The notes below the pieces were generated by a model, which saw only the letters and a program-made list of their open reading frames with translations, searched no databases and was not told the origin of the DNA. The position numbers were made by a program, and so were the translations under genes. Of a DNA stretch of 64,000 nt, positions 45,604 through 55,106 are shown one piece after another (position 1 is the stretch's first letter; the number at the start of each line of letters is the position of its first letter). Source of the stretch: Gemmata palustris (GTDB taxonomy: Bacteria; Planctomycetota; Planctomycetia; Gemmatales; Gemmataceae); contig NZ_JAGKQQ010000001.1 in assembly GCF_017939745.1 (NCBI RefSeq), positions 2,170,001-2,234,000 of the forward strand, read 5' to 3'.

Positions 45604-48600
45604 TTACTCGGGCGCGACCGAGGCTTCGTGCCGAACGGCGGTGCTGTGTGCTTCCGGCTCACACTTAGCGAAAACTACGGTGAGTAGCAGGGCGGCGAGC
45701 TGGTCGGGATCAAGGGCGAACGTGTCCCGCCACCCCCGCAGCGCCTGCCGGACCTGGACCAGTGCCTCGTCGTGGGTGAATTCCGGGAACTCCCGCCGCC
45801 CGCCGTCCGGCATGATGACGGTCATCTTTCCCTTGGACGGCGCCAGAGATTGAATGACCTCCAGTATCCCCGAGGCCCGGCCGTAGTCCTCCTGGCTGAG
45901 CTGCCGCGCCTCCTTGTTGGCGACGGCGGCCACCACCTCCTCGATGAGTTCGCCCTTGCCGTCTGACGCCGCCAGGCGCTCCATGATGGAAGAGATGACG
46001 CGGTTCTCGGGCCCGGCGAACGCCTCGACCTTGCGTAGCGACTCGACTACGCCATCGCGGTCGTTGCCCACGTTCTGCAACTGTCGCCGCACGGGGGCGC
46101 GAGCGCCTTCCACCTGTCGCCCGAGTCGCTCGCGTAAGTCTCTCCAGAGGCGGACCGTGGCAGGGAATGTGGGACGGGTGCTGCCCGCGTCTTCGAGTTC
46201 CTGCCTGGCCTCGGCGTCCTCCTGAATCCACCGCATGAGGTGATCGGCCAGCAAGGTGGGCTGGGGCGGCACCCCGCCTCGCAGCACCTTCAGGATGTCC
46301 TTCTCGGGTTCGCTCAGGTCGCGCAGTGTCAAGGCGGCTTCGGGCAGCTTGTGGACTATGTCTCTCAGTTGCGCGCTCACCTTTTCGCACGCCTCTTCGA
46401 TACGGTCGGCCGCCCCACCTTCTGGCACTTTGACTTCGAGTTCTGCGCCGATGACACGGAAGACCCACCGCTGCTTCGGGGAGAGCTTGCTGTAGCGAGT
46501 CTGGTAGCGGTCGGGGAAGCGGGCCATGTCCACGATGGCCTCGGCGATCTTGGTCTCGACCCGCTCCCAGTTGTTGTACTTCTTGCGGTAGATGCCGATG
46601 CGGGAGGGTTCCGACCGGAAAACGAGCGCCACGAACAGCGGCATGATGCCGTTGGGCATCCCATACGGCGGCTCGACAAGCCGCTCGAACAGCTTGATAA
46701 AGGGCTTGTCCGAGGTGCTGCGCGAAGCGAGGTACTTTAGCGTCTCGCGCATCGGCTCGGACGGGGTTTCCGACGTGGGAACGGCCAGCTCCCACTTGCC
46801 GGACGCAGAGTTATGCGAGAAGAACCCGTTCTCGCAAAGAACCCCGTCGATGACGGCACCCTCTTGGCTGGTGTCGTTGAAGTTCAAGTAGTCAGTCTGG
46901 TACTCCGGCTGCTCGTCGAACTTGAGAATGGCTTCGACGATGTACTCGATCTTCTTCCATGCCCCGCCGGAATACGACAGCCACTCGTTGTAGCTGCCGC
47001 AACGGACCCGGGGCTGGTGGTGGTAGGTGGTGTCGAGGTCGCGGGCGATGGACGGCAACAACTGCCCCCATGAACTCACCGGCACAGTCCGGGGCGTTTG
47101 CCCAACCTTCAACACTCCCGTCCCAGACCGAAGACCCTCGTTGCCGAAGGTGCGTGCGAACTCGGTTCGCAGTTCCTCGCGCAGTTTGGTCAGCTTGTTC
47201 TCCAGCACCTCGAAGGCGTGGCTCTGCGAGTCTTTCTTCTCCAGCAGTTGCTTGACAGCGATGAGTTCTCTCGCCTTTTCAGAACTGAGCGACATAGGGG
47301 CGCTGGGGAGGATCATGTACGCCTCCCCCTTGATCGGAGTCTCGGCTAGCTTGCGGCAGGCGTCGAGCTGGGCGGCGGTGTCGGCTGCGGCGAGGTAGAT
47401 GACGGCTGAGAGCCACGCCGGGGAGTCGCCTCCGGCCAAGGCCGGGTTTTGGGCGTCGATAGCCTTCTCACCCTTGGCCGGATCAAGCAGCCGCACAGCC
47501 ACCCGTCGGACGATGCCCGCGTCGTTCGGGTCGAGTTCCATTTCGCCAAGGCGGTCGGTTACCTCCACCCGCAACGACTCGTAGGTGCGGAGCAGTTCGC
47601 CCGTGGTTTTGTCCGCCGGGACGAGTGCTTTCTCGCCATCGATTTCCTTCTCGAGATCTTGCCCGAGGCCGCGGTCGGTCACGAAGTTCCAGACGTCCGT
47701 CGCCTCGTTCTTCCAGAGGGCGTGTGCTTCCTTGAGCCGTGACAGCGCCTCGTGAAGCGCGGTTGCCCCAATTTCCTCGCGCTCCGCGTCGCACAGGCAG
47801 AAGCTCAGAAACACTGTGGTCGGGGCCATGTCGGCGCTCTTGATGCCCGCCAGCACCAGCACTGCCCTCAGTATCGCGGCCTCCATCGGGGTGGCTCCGG
47901 GCAGTCGGGCCACCGCCTGCTCGTACTGCCCGACGAGGTGCGGCTCCTTTTGCCGCAGGGGTTCGCTGAAGAACGGAAGCAGGTCGGAGATGCGTAGAAG
48001 CTCGCCGCCGCCGGCCTCATCGACCGGGGGCAGCACACGAGTTTCGAGCGCCCCGGCAACACCGCCCTCCTCGCGGCTTTGCAGGTAGTAAAACGCCGTC
48101 CGGTTCACCTGGGCGATTCGGTCGGAGAGCAACAGTAGCGACGAGGAGGTGGCCGGATGGAGGGGGTAGCACGGTGCGACCACGTCCTGGTACGCTGCCT
48201 CGGCGGAGATGTTCTGCCAGAACCGCTGGCGGGGCATCCGGGTGGCAATCTGCTGCAACCGCGGCACCGGGTTCTGGAACACCGCCTCGCCCGCTTTCGT
48301 GCGGTGCAGCATCCCGGCCAGGAGGTGATACCCCTCCATTTCTGTGACGCTGAGTTTGATGAAGATGGATGGCTGGCGGAACCGGGCGGCGACCGTCTCA
48401 AGCCGGTTGCGGTCGGTCTCGGAAAGGTTGCTGCGCTGCCCGTACTCCGTCAGGCTCATGTGGGTGAAGGCCATGAACACGACCCGCTTTCCGAGGTCGT
48501 TGCTCCCGCACGCCCGCTCTACGAAGTCTTGGAGGCCGATGGCTTCGAGGTGCATGTCGCGCTTGCCGTTCTGCGCGCCCTTGAGCAGCGACTCTAGCGC

Positions 48601-49392
48601 CAGCCCGAACTCGTCCCAGATGACCAGGATGCCCTCGTACCCGTGGCGCTGCACACGCTCTGCAACCAGCGGGTAGATTTCGTGGGCCTCATAAGCCCCG
48701 CCGGACGCCCGGAGGTAGTCGTAGAAATCGACCACCGTCTCGCGCATGTGCCAGTCGCAGAACTCCTGAAGCGCGTGCTCGTCGAAGTCCTGCCGAAGCG
48801 CCCGCGCCATCTGTTCCGCAGTCGCCAGCCGGGAGTTCGGTGCGGGCTGGTACACCTTCCCCTTGCTGACGAGGTTGTCGAGCCGAGTGGCCGCCTCGTG
48901 GAAAACGGTCTTCCCGAGCACCTCCTCGCTCAGGCCCGCGCGGCGGAGCGCCTTGAGCAGTCCCCGGACGAACGCGGTGGAGAGCCGCCCGCCGCCGCCG
49001 TCGGCGTACAAGGGAACGACCAGCCACGGCCGCCACGCCTTCCCGCTCGGCACCATCGCCTGCTTCAGCGAGTCGAGGGAGGTTCCCTGCTGCCGCGCCC
49101 GCAGCCGGCCCCAGACCGGCAGGAGCGCCGGGCAGTCGAACCCGTCCTGGAACAGTCGCGCCAGTACGGTGCAAAGGCGGCTCTTGCCCGTGCCGTAGGT
49201 GCCGTGGCAAATCACGGCCCGGCCGCGGGGGCTGTGCGGGCCAACCGCCTCTCGCAGGAAGTCGAACACTTCGAGGGTTGAGCGGACGGGCACATACCCG
49301 GAGGCGACCTGGTCAACCTCCAGGGACTCCTCGAAGTTGACGTAGGGCTTCTCGTCCTGCGAGACGAAGACCCACTCGCTCAGGTGACTCAT
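45604..49392 (-). CDS. brxC: BrxC/PglY-like giant P-loop ATPase (second copy in operon)
   Basis: 1262 residues. Walker A is GTYGTGKS (64-71) and Walker B is ILVIWDEFGLALE (D260, E261), followed by a MAFTHMSLTEYG sensor-like segment. The remaining 900 residues are mostly helical, ending in a DGGRREFPEFTHDEALVQVRQAL region. Size and position before pglZ fit BrxC. It is visibly paralogous to the 1168-residue ATPase at 51600: same Walker spacing, and a shared middle block (PPYGMPNGIMPLFVALVF here, PPFGLKDGVLPVLLAAVL there). It overlaps the small upstream gene by four bases. Confidence 0.82.
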   Translation of the reverse strand: MSHLSEWVFVSQDEKPYVNFEESLEVDQVASGYVPVRSTLEVFDFLREAVGPHSPRGRAVICHGTYGTGKSRLCTVLARLFQDGFDCPALLPVWGRLRARQQGTSLDSLKQAMVPSGKAWRPWLVVPLYADGGGGRLSTAFVRGLLKALRRAGLSEEVLGKTVFHEAATRLDNLVSKGKVYQPAPNSRLATAEQMARALRQDFDEHALQEFCDWHMRETVVDFYDYLRASGGAYEAHEIYPLVAERVQRHGYEGILVIWDEFGLALESLLKGAQNGKRDMHLEAIGLQDFVERACGSNDLGKRVVFMAFTHMSLTEYGQRSNLSETDRNRLETVAARFRQPSIFIKLSVTEMEGYHLLAGMLHRTKAGEAVFQNPVPRLQQIATRMPRQRFWQNISAEAAYQDVVAPCYPLHPATSSSLLLLSDRIAQVNRTAFYYLQSREEGGVAGALETRVLPPVDEAGGGELLRISDLLPFFSEPLRQKEPHLVGQYEQAVARLPGATPMEAAILRAVLVLAGIKSADMAPTTVFLSFCLCDAEREEIGATALHEALSRLKEAHALWKNEATDVWNFVTDRGLGQDLEKEIDGEKALVPADKTTGELLRTYESLRVEVTDRLGEMELDPNDAGIVRRVAVRLLDPAKGEKAIDAQNPALAGGDSPAWLSAVIYLAAADTAAQLDACRKLAETPIKGEAYMILPSAPMSLSSEKARELIAVKQLLEKKDSQSHAFEVLENKLTKLREELRTEFARTFGNEGLRSGTGVLKVGQTPRTVPVSSWGQLLPSIARDLDTTYHHQPRVRCGSYNEWLSYSGGAWKKIEYIVEAILKFDEQPEYQTDYLNFNDTSQEGAVIDGVLCENGFFSHNSASGKWELAVPTSETPSEPMRETLKYLASRSTSDKPFIKLFERLVEPPYGMPNGIMPLFVALVFRSEPSRIGIYRKKYNNWERVETKIAEAIVDMARFPDRYQTRYSKLSPKQRWVFRVIGAELEVKVPEGGAADRIEEACEKVSAQLRDIVHKLPEAALTLRDLSEPEKDILKVLRGGVPPQPTLLADHLMRWIQEDAEARQELEDAGSTRPTFPATVRLWRDLRERLGRQVEGARAPVRRQLQNVGNDRDGVVESLRKVEAFAGPENRVISSIMERLAASDGKGELIEEVVAAVANKEARQLSQEDYGRASGILEVIQSLAPSKGKMTVIMPDGGRREFPEFTHDEALVQVRQALRGWRDTFALDPDQLAALLLTVVFAKCEPEAHSTAVRHEASVAPE

Positions 49393-49877
49393 GAGTATGT
49401 CTCTTCCGTAGCGACGAGGCGCGGCCTAAGAAACCGGATGTCCGTGCCGGGGATGACGCCGCGCGCCACGAATGGCCCTTCGACCCCTTCCGTCCGGGGA
49501 ATGTCCACCACAACGATGCCCGGCCCACGGGAATACAGCGACAGGAAGTTCCAGAACCCTTCCTGCACCCCCGGCGTCCAATAGTCCACGAAATGCAGCG
49601 GCCCGGCCAGCACCACGGCGTCGGTTTTCCCCGCCTCGTTGATGCACGCCCTGGCAGAGTCGGCGGCCATAGCGCCCACCTGGTCGAAGAACCCTTCCCA
49701 CGGGAGCACGCGGGACGCTCTACCGGCGTCAGCCAGCGCGGACGGAAGGTATTCGCACAGGCGCGACAGCACGTCGAGCCGGTCGGCTTGGAGGATGAGG
49801 CAACGGTAGCGACGAGTCGGGTTCAGCTCCGCAGACACGAGCCGGGCGACCTGATCGCGGAGCGGTGTTACTGCCAT
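49389..49877 (-). CDS. Small unknown protein of the BREX-like operon
   Basis: 162 residues, coupled on both sides (10-base overlap with the gene before, four-base with the ATPase after). It has an alternating alpha/beta pattern: YRCLILQADRLDVLSRLCEY, AVVLAGPLHFVDYWTPGVQE, FWNFLSLYSRGPGIVVVDIPRT and PGTDIRFLRPRLVATEE. This looks like a P-loop-type Rossmannoid that has lost its Walker A. A BrxF-like or RecA-like non-catalytic partner of the giant ATPase is possible; I cannot name the family. Confidence 0.65.
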   Translation of the reverse strand: MAVTPLRDQVARLVSAELNPTRRYRCLILQADRLDVLSRLCEYLPSALADAGRASRVLPWEGFFDQVGAMAADSARACINEAGKTDAVVLAGPLHFVDYWTPGVQEGFWNFLSLYSRGPGIVVVDIPRTEGVEGPFVARGVIPGTDIRFLRPRLVATEETYS

Positions 49878-50731
49878 TTGACCGCATGGCTCCGGTAGCC
49901 GGTTAGCCGGAGATCGCGCAGGGTCGCTTCGGCGGGGCGTAGGAATTGGATGGAGTCCTGATTCACCTGCTGGCGGTACTGCACGAACTGCCCGTAATCC
50001 TTATGTGTGGTGATGCGGGACAGTGACTCCCGCACGTCCGATTCTCGCAGGCCCAACACCCGCGCGAACCCTTTCCCGAGGATCTCCCGGGCTTCGACCG
50101 TGGCTTGGTTCGGGTAGTGCTGGCGCTGGAACAGCACGGCTGCGTAGGCGACGAGCAGGTCTTCGGCCTTCGTGAGGCGGCGGCGGACCTTGCGGCCGCC
50201 TCGCCCGTCTCCGACCGTCCGCTCCTCCAGCAGCCCAAGTTCGTTCACGAAGCCGCCCGTTTGGAAGGTCTGCGCGACCCCACTGAAGTAGGAGCTCACG
50301 GTCTCTTTCGAGATGCCGATTTGCTTCTCCTCGGCGCTCTGCGCGAGGCAATCGGTGATATCATCAAGAGAGACCCAACGCCCCTCGGTGTCGTAGATGT
50401 GGAAAAACCCCGTGTACGGGAAGGCGTCGGGGTTCGTGCACAGGTGCAGGTGAAACAGCCACCACGTCCAGGCCATCTCTGCACGGGCGTCCTGGGCGGC
50501 CATGAGCTGCCCCAGCTCCGTCAGCGTCGTGTTGCTGCCCTTCGACTCGGTGACCCCGCCCGCCTTAAGCCAGTTCTTTATGGCGGTGAGCTGGTTGCTC
50601 CCCGCGAGGAATGACTTCCGGGCGGTGGACATCTTCTTGGCCGCGAACAGGTCGGGCTGGCGAGGCAGCTCCCTAAACGCCGCGACCAGCCAGTGCCGCG
50701 TGAATCCAAAACTGTCGTTCTTCAGCGGCAT
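49868..50731 (-). CDS. DUF4007-like protein, second divergent copy
   Basis: 287 residues. By eye it runs parallel to the DUF4007 protein at 55103: GSNQLTAIKNWLKAGGV against GKNMVRSIRHWCLAAGV, LTELGQLMAAQD against PSQFGDALLSDD, then a WTWWLFHLHLCTN block against LWLIHWQIATN, and a matching tryptophan/phenylalanine-rich centre. It therefore looks like a second, diverged DUF4007 member. DUF4007 proteins accompany PAPS-reductase/phosphorothioation genes; activity unknown. It follows the PAPS reductase gene by 15 bases. Confidence 0.7.
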   Translation of the reverse strand: MPLKNDSFGFTRHWLVAAFRELPRQPDLFAAKKMSTARKSFLAGSNQLTAIKNWLKAGGVTESKGSNTTLTELGQLMAAQDARAEMAWTWWLFHLHLCTNPDAFPYTGFFHIYDTEGRWVSLDDITDCLAQSAEEKQIGISKETVSSYFSGVAQTFQTGGFVNELGLLEERTVGDGRGGRKVRRRLTKAEDLLVAYAAVLFQRQHYPNQATVEAREILGKGFARVLGLRESDVRESLSRITTHKDYGQFVQYRQQVNQDSIQFLRPAEATLRDLRLTGYRSHAVKWQ

Positions 50732-50746
50732 GACATCCTCTGGGCA

Positions 50747-51550
50747 TCAGGTGTGGCACATGAAGCATGGCGGCTCGTCACTCTCGTCCTCCAGCACCTC
50801 GTCCAGCACGTCAAGCAGCGGCAGGTTGACTCGCTTTTTCTGCTGGCCCTCCATCGCCTTCTGGTGCCGCGCCTTAATTTCCCGAACGCGCTCCGGGGCG
50901 GACAGTTCCTCCAGCGACTCCCGCTGGTTCCAAGTGTAACGCTCGCCGGTCTCCTCGTTGATTTTCTCGTACTGCTTGGACAGTTCGAACAGTTCGGGGT
51001 GCTTTTCCAGCAGCCCAACCCACTCCATCCGCCGCTGGAAGAAGCAGAAGTAACACCCGGATCTCGTTCGCCAGGAATAGTAATCGGGCAGCCCAACGCC
51101 GCTCTCATCGAGGATGCGGCGGACGTCTTCGGCTACGATACCCTCCTCGACGAACGGCAGGACCGTCACAATGTTCGGCCGCGTGGAGACGTAGGCCGTC
51201 CGATCTTCGTCGGCCCTGATTCCTACATACATCTGAACCTGATCGTTGCCCACGTACTTTTCAAAAGGCTTCATCTTCAGGACGTGGGTGCACCATCGCA
51301 TCCGGGAGGACGGGAGGTATCCACCCTTGACCTTGAGCCAGTGATCGAACCCGCGGTCGTCCCGCAGCCGGGTAATCCTGATTCCGAGTGCGTACTCGAT
51401 CTTCGACAGGTATTCGTAAGTTTCCGGCAATTCCTTGTCGGTGTCGCAGAAGACGTACTCCATCCCCGGCACGCGACCGCGCATGTGGATGGCGAGGGCG
51501 GTGCTGTCCTTCCCTCCGGAGAGCATCAGGATGTGGCGAGGCGTCGTCAT
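50747..51550 (-). CDS. PAPS-reductase/DndC-like sulfurtransferase (BrxP-type)
   Basis: 267 residues. The PP-loop ATP pyrophosphatase motif SGGKDSTALAIH is at 11-22, and a LPETYEYLSKIE segment follows. Cysteines C87 (RMRWCTHVLKMK), C166/C169 (SGCYFCFFQRR) and C262/C265 (CFMC) could hold an iron-sulfur cluster, as in DndC. DndC is about twice as long, so this is the short form. It would activate and transfer sulfur, plausibly to the DNA backbone (phosphorothioation). No DndD, DndE or cysteine desulfurase gene lies nearby, so a host desulfurase would have to supply sulfur. In type 4 BREX the PAPS-reductase protein is called BrxP. Confidence 0.82.
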   Translation of the reverse strand: MTTPRHILMLSGGKDSTALAIHMRGRVPGMEYVFCDTDKELPETYEYLSKIEYALGIRITRLRDDRGFDHWLKVKGGYLPSSRMRWCTHVLKMKPFEKYVGNDQVQMYVGIRADEDRTAYVSTRPNIVTVLPFVEEGIVAEDVRRILDESGVGLPDYYSWRTRSGCYFCFFQRRMEWVGLLEKHPELFELSKQYEKINEETGERYTWNQRESLEELSAPERVREIKARHQKAMEGQQKKRVNLPLLDVLDEVLEDESDEPPCFMCHT

Positions 51551-51599
51551 TCTTGGGATTCTCCCGCGCTCGTCACGCAGTTGTTAGCTCGGGTGGTCA

Positions 51600-54500
51600 T
51601 CATCCGGCACGCTCTGCTTCGTCCATGAGCTGCCGGACCAGTTCGGCCAGGATGGCCACGCTCACGTCCTTCCGGTCCAGCACCTTTTCATCACGCAGCA
51701 CCCGACGGACTTCCTCACGCACGCGGTTCGCCTGCGGGGACATTTCAGGCGGCACCTGCACCACCTTCTCCACCCCTCCGCGCTCGGGGACGGTGATGCT
51801 GACCAGCAGCATAGATTTGTCGCCGTCCAGCAGGGCGTAGCCGGTGCGCTCCATCTCCAGGGCCAGCACTCGGTAGTGCTCGAAGTTCCGGGCGGCTGCC
51901 GCGAGCTGCACCTCGAAACGGGCACGGTCCTGGTCGTCCCAGTGTGCCGGGGGCTTGCCCGCCAGCAAAGTGGAAATGGACTCCAGCCAGGTAGGGTCAT
52001 CCACCCCGTCGTCCGTCACCCGCAGCAGGAACGCCTTGAGCTTGGCCTCCACCGCCACGTTCAGTACCAACCGGGCATGGTGGTCGATGCGCTTGCGGGC
52101 GGCGGGCAGCGGAGCTGTCTCCCCGAAAGCCCTGAGCGTTAGCGACTCGATGGTGGCGAGGAGGTTGGGGTATGCCCGCTGCAACTCGGTGAACGCCGCC
52201 CGGAGCTGCGCGAAGTAGGCGTCAATCTGCTTCTGGTCAGCTTTACCCGACGCTTCAAAAGGCGGGTGCCCGCACGCCGCGGGTAGATCGACGAACAGGA
52301 GCTTGTCCGGCTGCCGTGCCTCACGCACCGCCTTCAATACCTTCTGGGCGGTGTCGCTGATCTGCCTCGTTTTGGTTACGAAGTCGGGAAGCTCCCTGGC
52401 CAGCCGGACCATGGGCTTGACGATGGTCAGCAGGTCGCCTTCGTCTCCAGCCGCCCGCTGAATCATAGCCGCGTAGTGCTGGAACACCTCGGCGCGCGGC
52501 CCAGCGATACGGAACCGCTGCAATTCGTATTTCGCAGGCGTGCGGAAGAGCCGCTCGAAGACGGCTGCGTTCGGCTTTGGGACGAATGACCCCTCCTCGT
52601 ACAGCGCCACCTGCGAGTGAGCGTGGACCAGCACGGCAGCGAGGAGGACCGGCAACACTCCGTCCTTCAGGCCAAAGGGCGGCTGCCGCAGCGTGGCGAA
52701 TAATTGCTCGACGGACCTCTTTCCGCTCTCGGTCTCGGCAAGGAAACTCTCAATCGCCTTCCACACCTCGCGGACTGCAGGGTCGGCCTGCTTGTCGGGC
52801 GGGGCGAAGCCCATCTCGCCGCCCTGCTTGCGGTGTAGCCGCGACCCTTTCAGCAGCGTTTCGTACATGCTGCGTTCGGGCGGGGTTCCCTTGAAGCCGA
52901 GCGCCTCCTGCTCCGGGTGCTCGAACATCGCCTCAATGAGGTTCCGCCTGGCGGCCGCGGCCGACGAAGACAGGGAGCGACGGTTGATCAACTCGTTCCG
53001 CCAGTGCGGGGTGGCGTGGTAGACCTCGTCGCAGGCACGAGAGAGCGCGTCATTGAGCTGGCGGGCGGTCGCCAGCTTCACTTCGACGCCCCGGCAGAAC
53101 CAGACACAGCCGGGATTAGCCGGGGAAAACACCCACTCCAGGTGCGACCGCAGGTTCTGCTCGGCGATGGCGAGGCGGGCACTCAGTTCCCGCCGGGCCG
53201 TCCGGTCGGCCTCCAATTCGGGGGTGTGCTCGGCGACCCACCGCAGGCATACCAATTCGTGGCACAGTTCCCGCAGGTCGAATACGTCACCTGGAAGCGC
53301 GGCGACAACCGGCACGTCACCGCCGGCCGCCGTGATCTGCTCCCGAAGCGCCTTCCGGTCACTCGGGTCTCGCGGCAGGCAGTAGAGTACCCGCCCGTCG
53401 GCATCCCCCGCGCCGCCCAGCACGCCGCTGAACAGGTCGCCCTGTAGGTCGGACCGACCGCAATAGACCGCTTCGAAGTAGCGGAGCGTGCCGGTCTGGA
53501 AGTAGTGGCGCCGGGCGATGAGCGATTGCGGCGGGAGCTGGCGTGACAGGAACACGGCAAGGCTCTGGTCACGTTCCACCGACTGCCGGGCGGCTTGCAG
53601 CCGGTCCTCGATATCAACGTCGCTGCCTTCCCATAGGGCATAGCTGCCGGTGTGGCGGCGAAACACCACCACCGACTGCCTTGCCAGGTCTTTCAGCGCC
53701 GCTTCGACCTCGCCTTCACCCGCCACGCCGCGGAGGGCAGCCACAAGCACAGTGCTCGATGCCGGGAACCCCGCAGCCGGGCCAAGGGCCTGGAGAAGCC
53801 CGATGGTCTTGGCGAGCCGGACCTGCACGTCGCTGGCGTCGTGGAGCCGGTCGAGGGCGGTTTGGACTTCGGCCCACAGCTTGCCCCGGTGCTGCGCGAA
53901 CACGCCCGGCCCGAGGGAGGCCATAACGTAGTCGTAGAGGCAATCGAGCCGGTACGCCCCGCCCTTGACGGTGCCCTGGCTGAGGAACTCGCGGAACCCG
54001 TGAGCCTCCGAGGAGGCGAGGAAGGCGAACAGCGACCGCTCGTTCTGCGCGAGTTGGCGGAACAGCGGGCCGAGCACCACCGCGGTGAGCGGGTGCAGTG
54101 GGTAACAGGCTGCGAGGCAGTCCTCAAGCTCGCCCGCCGGCATGGCGGCCGCCCGAATCCCGGCTGTTACCGCTTCCTGCGCCAGCCCCTTCGCCTGTTT
54201 GCGGAGGGGCTTGAGGTCGGTGTCCGACCCTTCGTGCTGGATGGCGTGGCTAAGCAGCCGGAGGAGCTGTTCGCTCCGTTCCTCGAAGGCCACGTCGTCG
54301 AACCGCCCCTGCACCTTCGCCCACTCGGCACGGCGGCCGGGGCTGAGGTGGTCGGCGTAGCGGTCCAGCGACTGGTGCAGGATAGTGACGAACAGGAACG
54401 GGCGGGCCGAGCGCGTTGCCGCCTCCGCCAGCTCCTGCAGGACGAACACGTCCCCCTGCTCGGGGTTACTGGCCCCGAACTCCAGGAACTTACCGAGTTC

Positions 54501-55106
54501 ATCAACGATCAGCAGCAGCCCGGACGCCTCGCCTTCCACCCGCGAAAGGTACTCGACGGCCTCTTCAAACATCCCGGCCACGGCGCTCCCGGCGGGGGCC
54601 GGTGCAGCGGCCAGCCGTTCCAGCCGTTCGATGATCTGGGGCGGACGCCCGCGGGTGGCGACGGCACGGAGCGAGGCGGCAAGACTTGTCGCCAGTGCCT
54701 TGTCGAGGGGCTGCCGCGAACCCGTCACCAGCACCGGCAGGAGGCGGCCGGTCTTCTTGGCCAGCGCGCTCCCCGCGCCGAACAACCTGGCTGTCAGGTC
54801 AGGGTCCACCGCCGTCAGGAATCGGCGGGCCTGCTGGCGTACCCCGTCTTCACCCGACAGGAGCTGCGCGATGAGCAGGGCGAGCGAGGACTTGCCGGAC
54901 CCGTAAGGGCCGGTCAGCGACCAGGCGCGGGTCGTCGTCTCCCCGTGCAGCGTGGCGGCCATCCGCCGGAGCATGTCACGCCCGTTGGGGGTCAGGATGT
55001 AGCCGTCGAGGGCGTCCTTCCGGCCGGTGTCCCGTGTGATGGAAACGGATCGGGCGAAACGCGGATTGACCGTGACGAGGGTGTCGAGAGAGGGGTGCTC
55101 GCTCAT
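51600..55106 (-). CDS. Giant P-loop ATPase, BrxC-like (first copy in operon)
   Basis: 1168 residues. Walker A is GPYGSGKSS (66-74); Walker B is LLLIVDELGKFLEF (D202, E203), followed by a FVTILHQSLDRYAD sensor-like block. The rest is helical with a conserved PPFGLKDGVLPVLLAAVLVH block shared with its paralogue at 45604. The start ATG 55106 overlaps the DUF4007 stop by four bases and has GGAGGGAGG upstream. It forms a coupled DUF4007/ATPase pair. An ATP-driven DNA- or complex-remodelling role is inferred from the family. Confidence 0.8.
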   Translation of the reverse strand: MSEHPSLDTLVTVNPRFARSVSITRDTGRKDALDGYILTPNGRDMLRRMAATLHGETTTRAWSLTGPYGSGKSSLALLIAQLLSGEDGVRQQARRFLTAVDPDLTARLFGAGSALAKKTGRLLPVLVTGSRQPLDKALATSLAASLRAVATRGRPPQIIERLERLAAAPAPAGSAVAGMFEEAVEYLSRVEGEASGLLLIVDELGKFLEFGASNPEQGDVFVLQELAEAATRSARPFLFVTILHQSLDRYADHLSPGRRAEWAKVQGRFDDVAFEERSEQLLRLLSHAIQHEGSDTDLKPLRKQAKGLAQEAVTAGIRAAAMPAGELEDCLAACYPLHPLTAVVLGPLFRQLAQNERSLFAFLASSEAHGFREFLSQGTVKGGAYRLDCLYDYVMASLGPGVFAQHRGKLWAEVQTALDRLHDASDVQVRLAKTIGLLQALGPAAGFPASSTVLVAALRGVAGEGEVEAALKDLARQSVVVFRRHTGSYALWEGSDVDIEDRLQAARQSVERDQSLAVFLSRQLPPQSLIARRHYFQTGTLRYFEAVYCGRSDLQGDLFSGVLGGAGDADGRVLYCLPRDPSDRKALREQITAAGGDVPVVAALPGDVFDLRELCHELVCLRWVAEHTPELEADRTARRELSARLAIAEQNLRSHLEWVFSPANPGCVWFCRGVEVKLATARQLNDALSRACDEVYHATPHWRNELINRRSLSSSAAAARRNLIEAMFEHPEQEALGFKGTPPERSMYETLLKGSRLHRKQGGEMGFAPPDKQADPAVREVWKAIESFLAETESGKRSVEQLFATLRQPPFGLKDGVLPVLLAAVLVHAHSQVALYEEGSFVPKPNAAVFERLFRTPAKYELQRFRIAGPRAEVFQHYAAMIQRAAGDEGDLLTIVKPMVRLARELPDFVTKTRQISDTAQKVLKAVREARQPDKLLFVDLPAACGHPPFEASGKADQKQIDAYFAQLRAAFTELQRAYPNLLATIESLTLRAFGETAPLPAARKRIDHHARLVLNVAVEAKLKAFLLRVTDDGVDDPTWLESISTLLAGKPPAHWDDQDRARFEVQLAAAARNFEHYRVLALEMERTGYALLDGDKSMLLVSITVPERGGVEKVVQVPPEMSPQANRVREEVRRVLRDEKVLDRKDVSVAILAELVRQLMDEAERAG

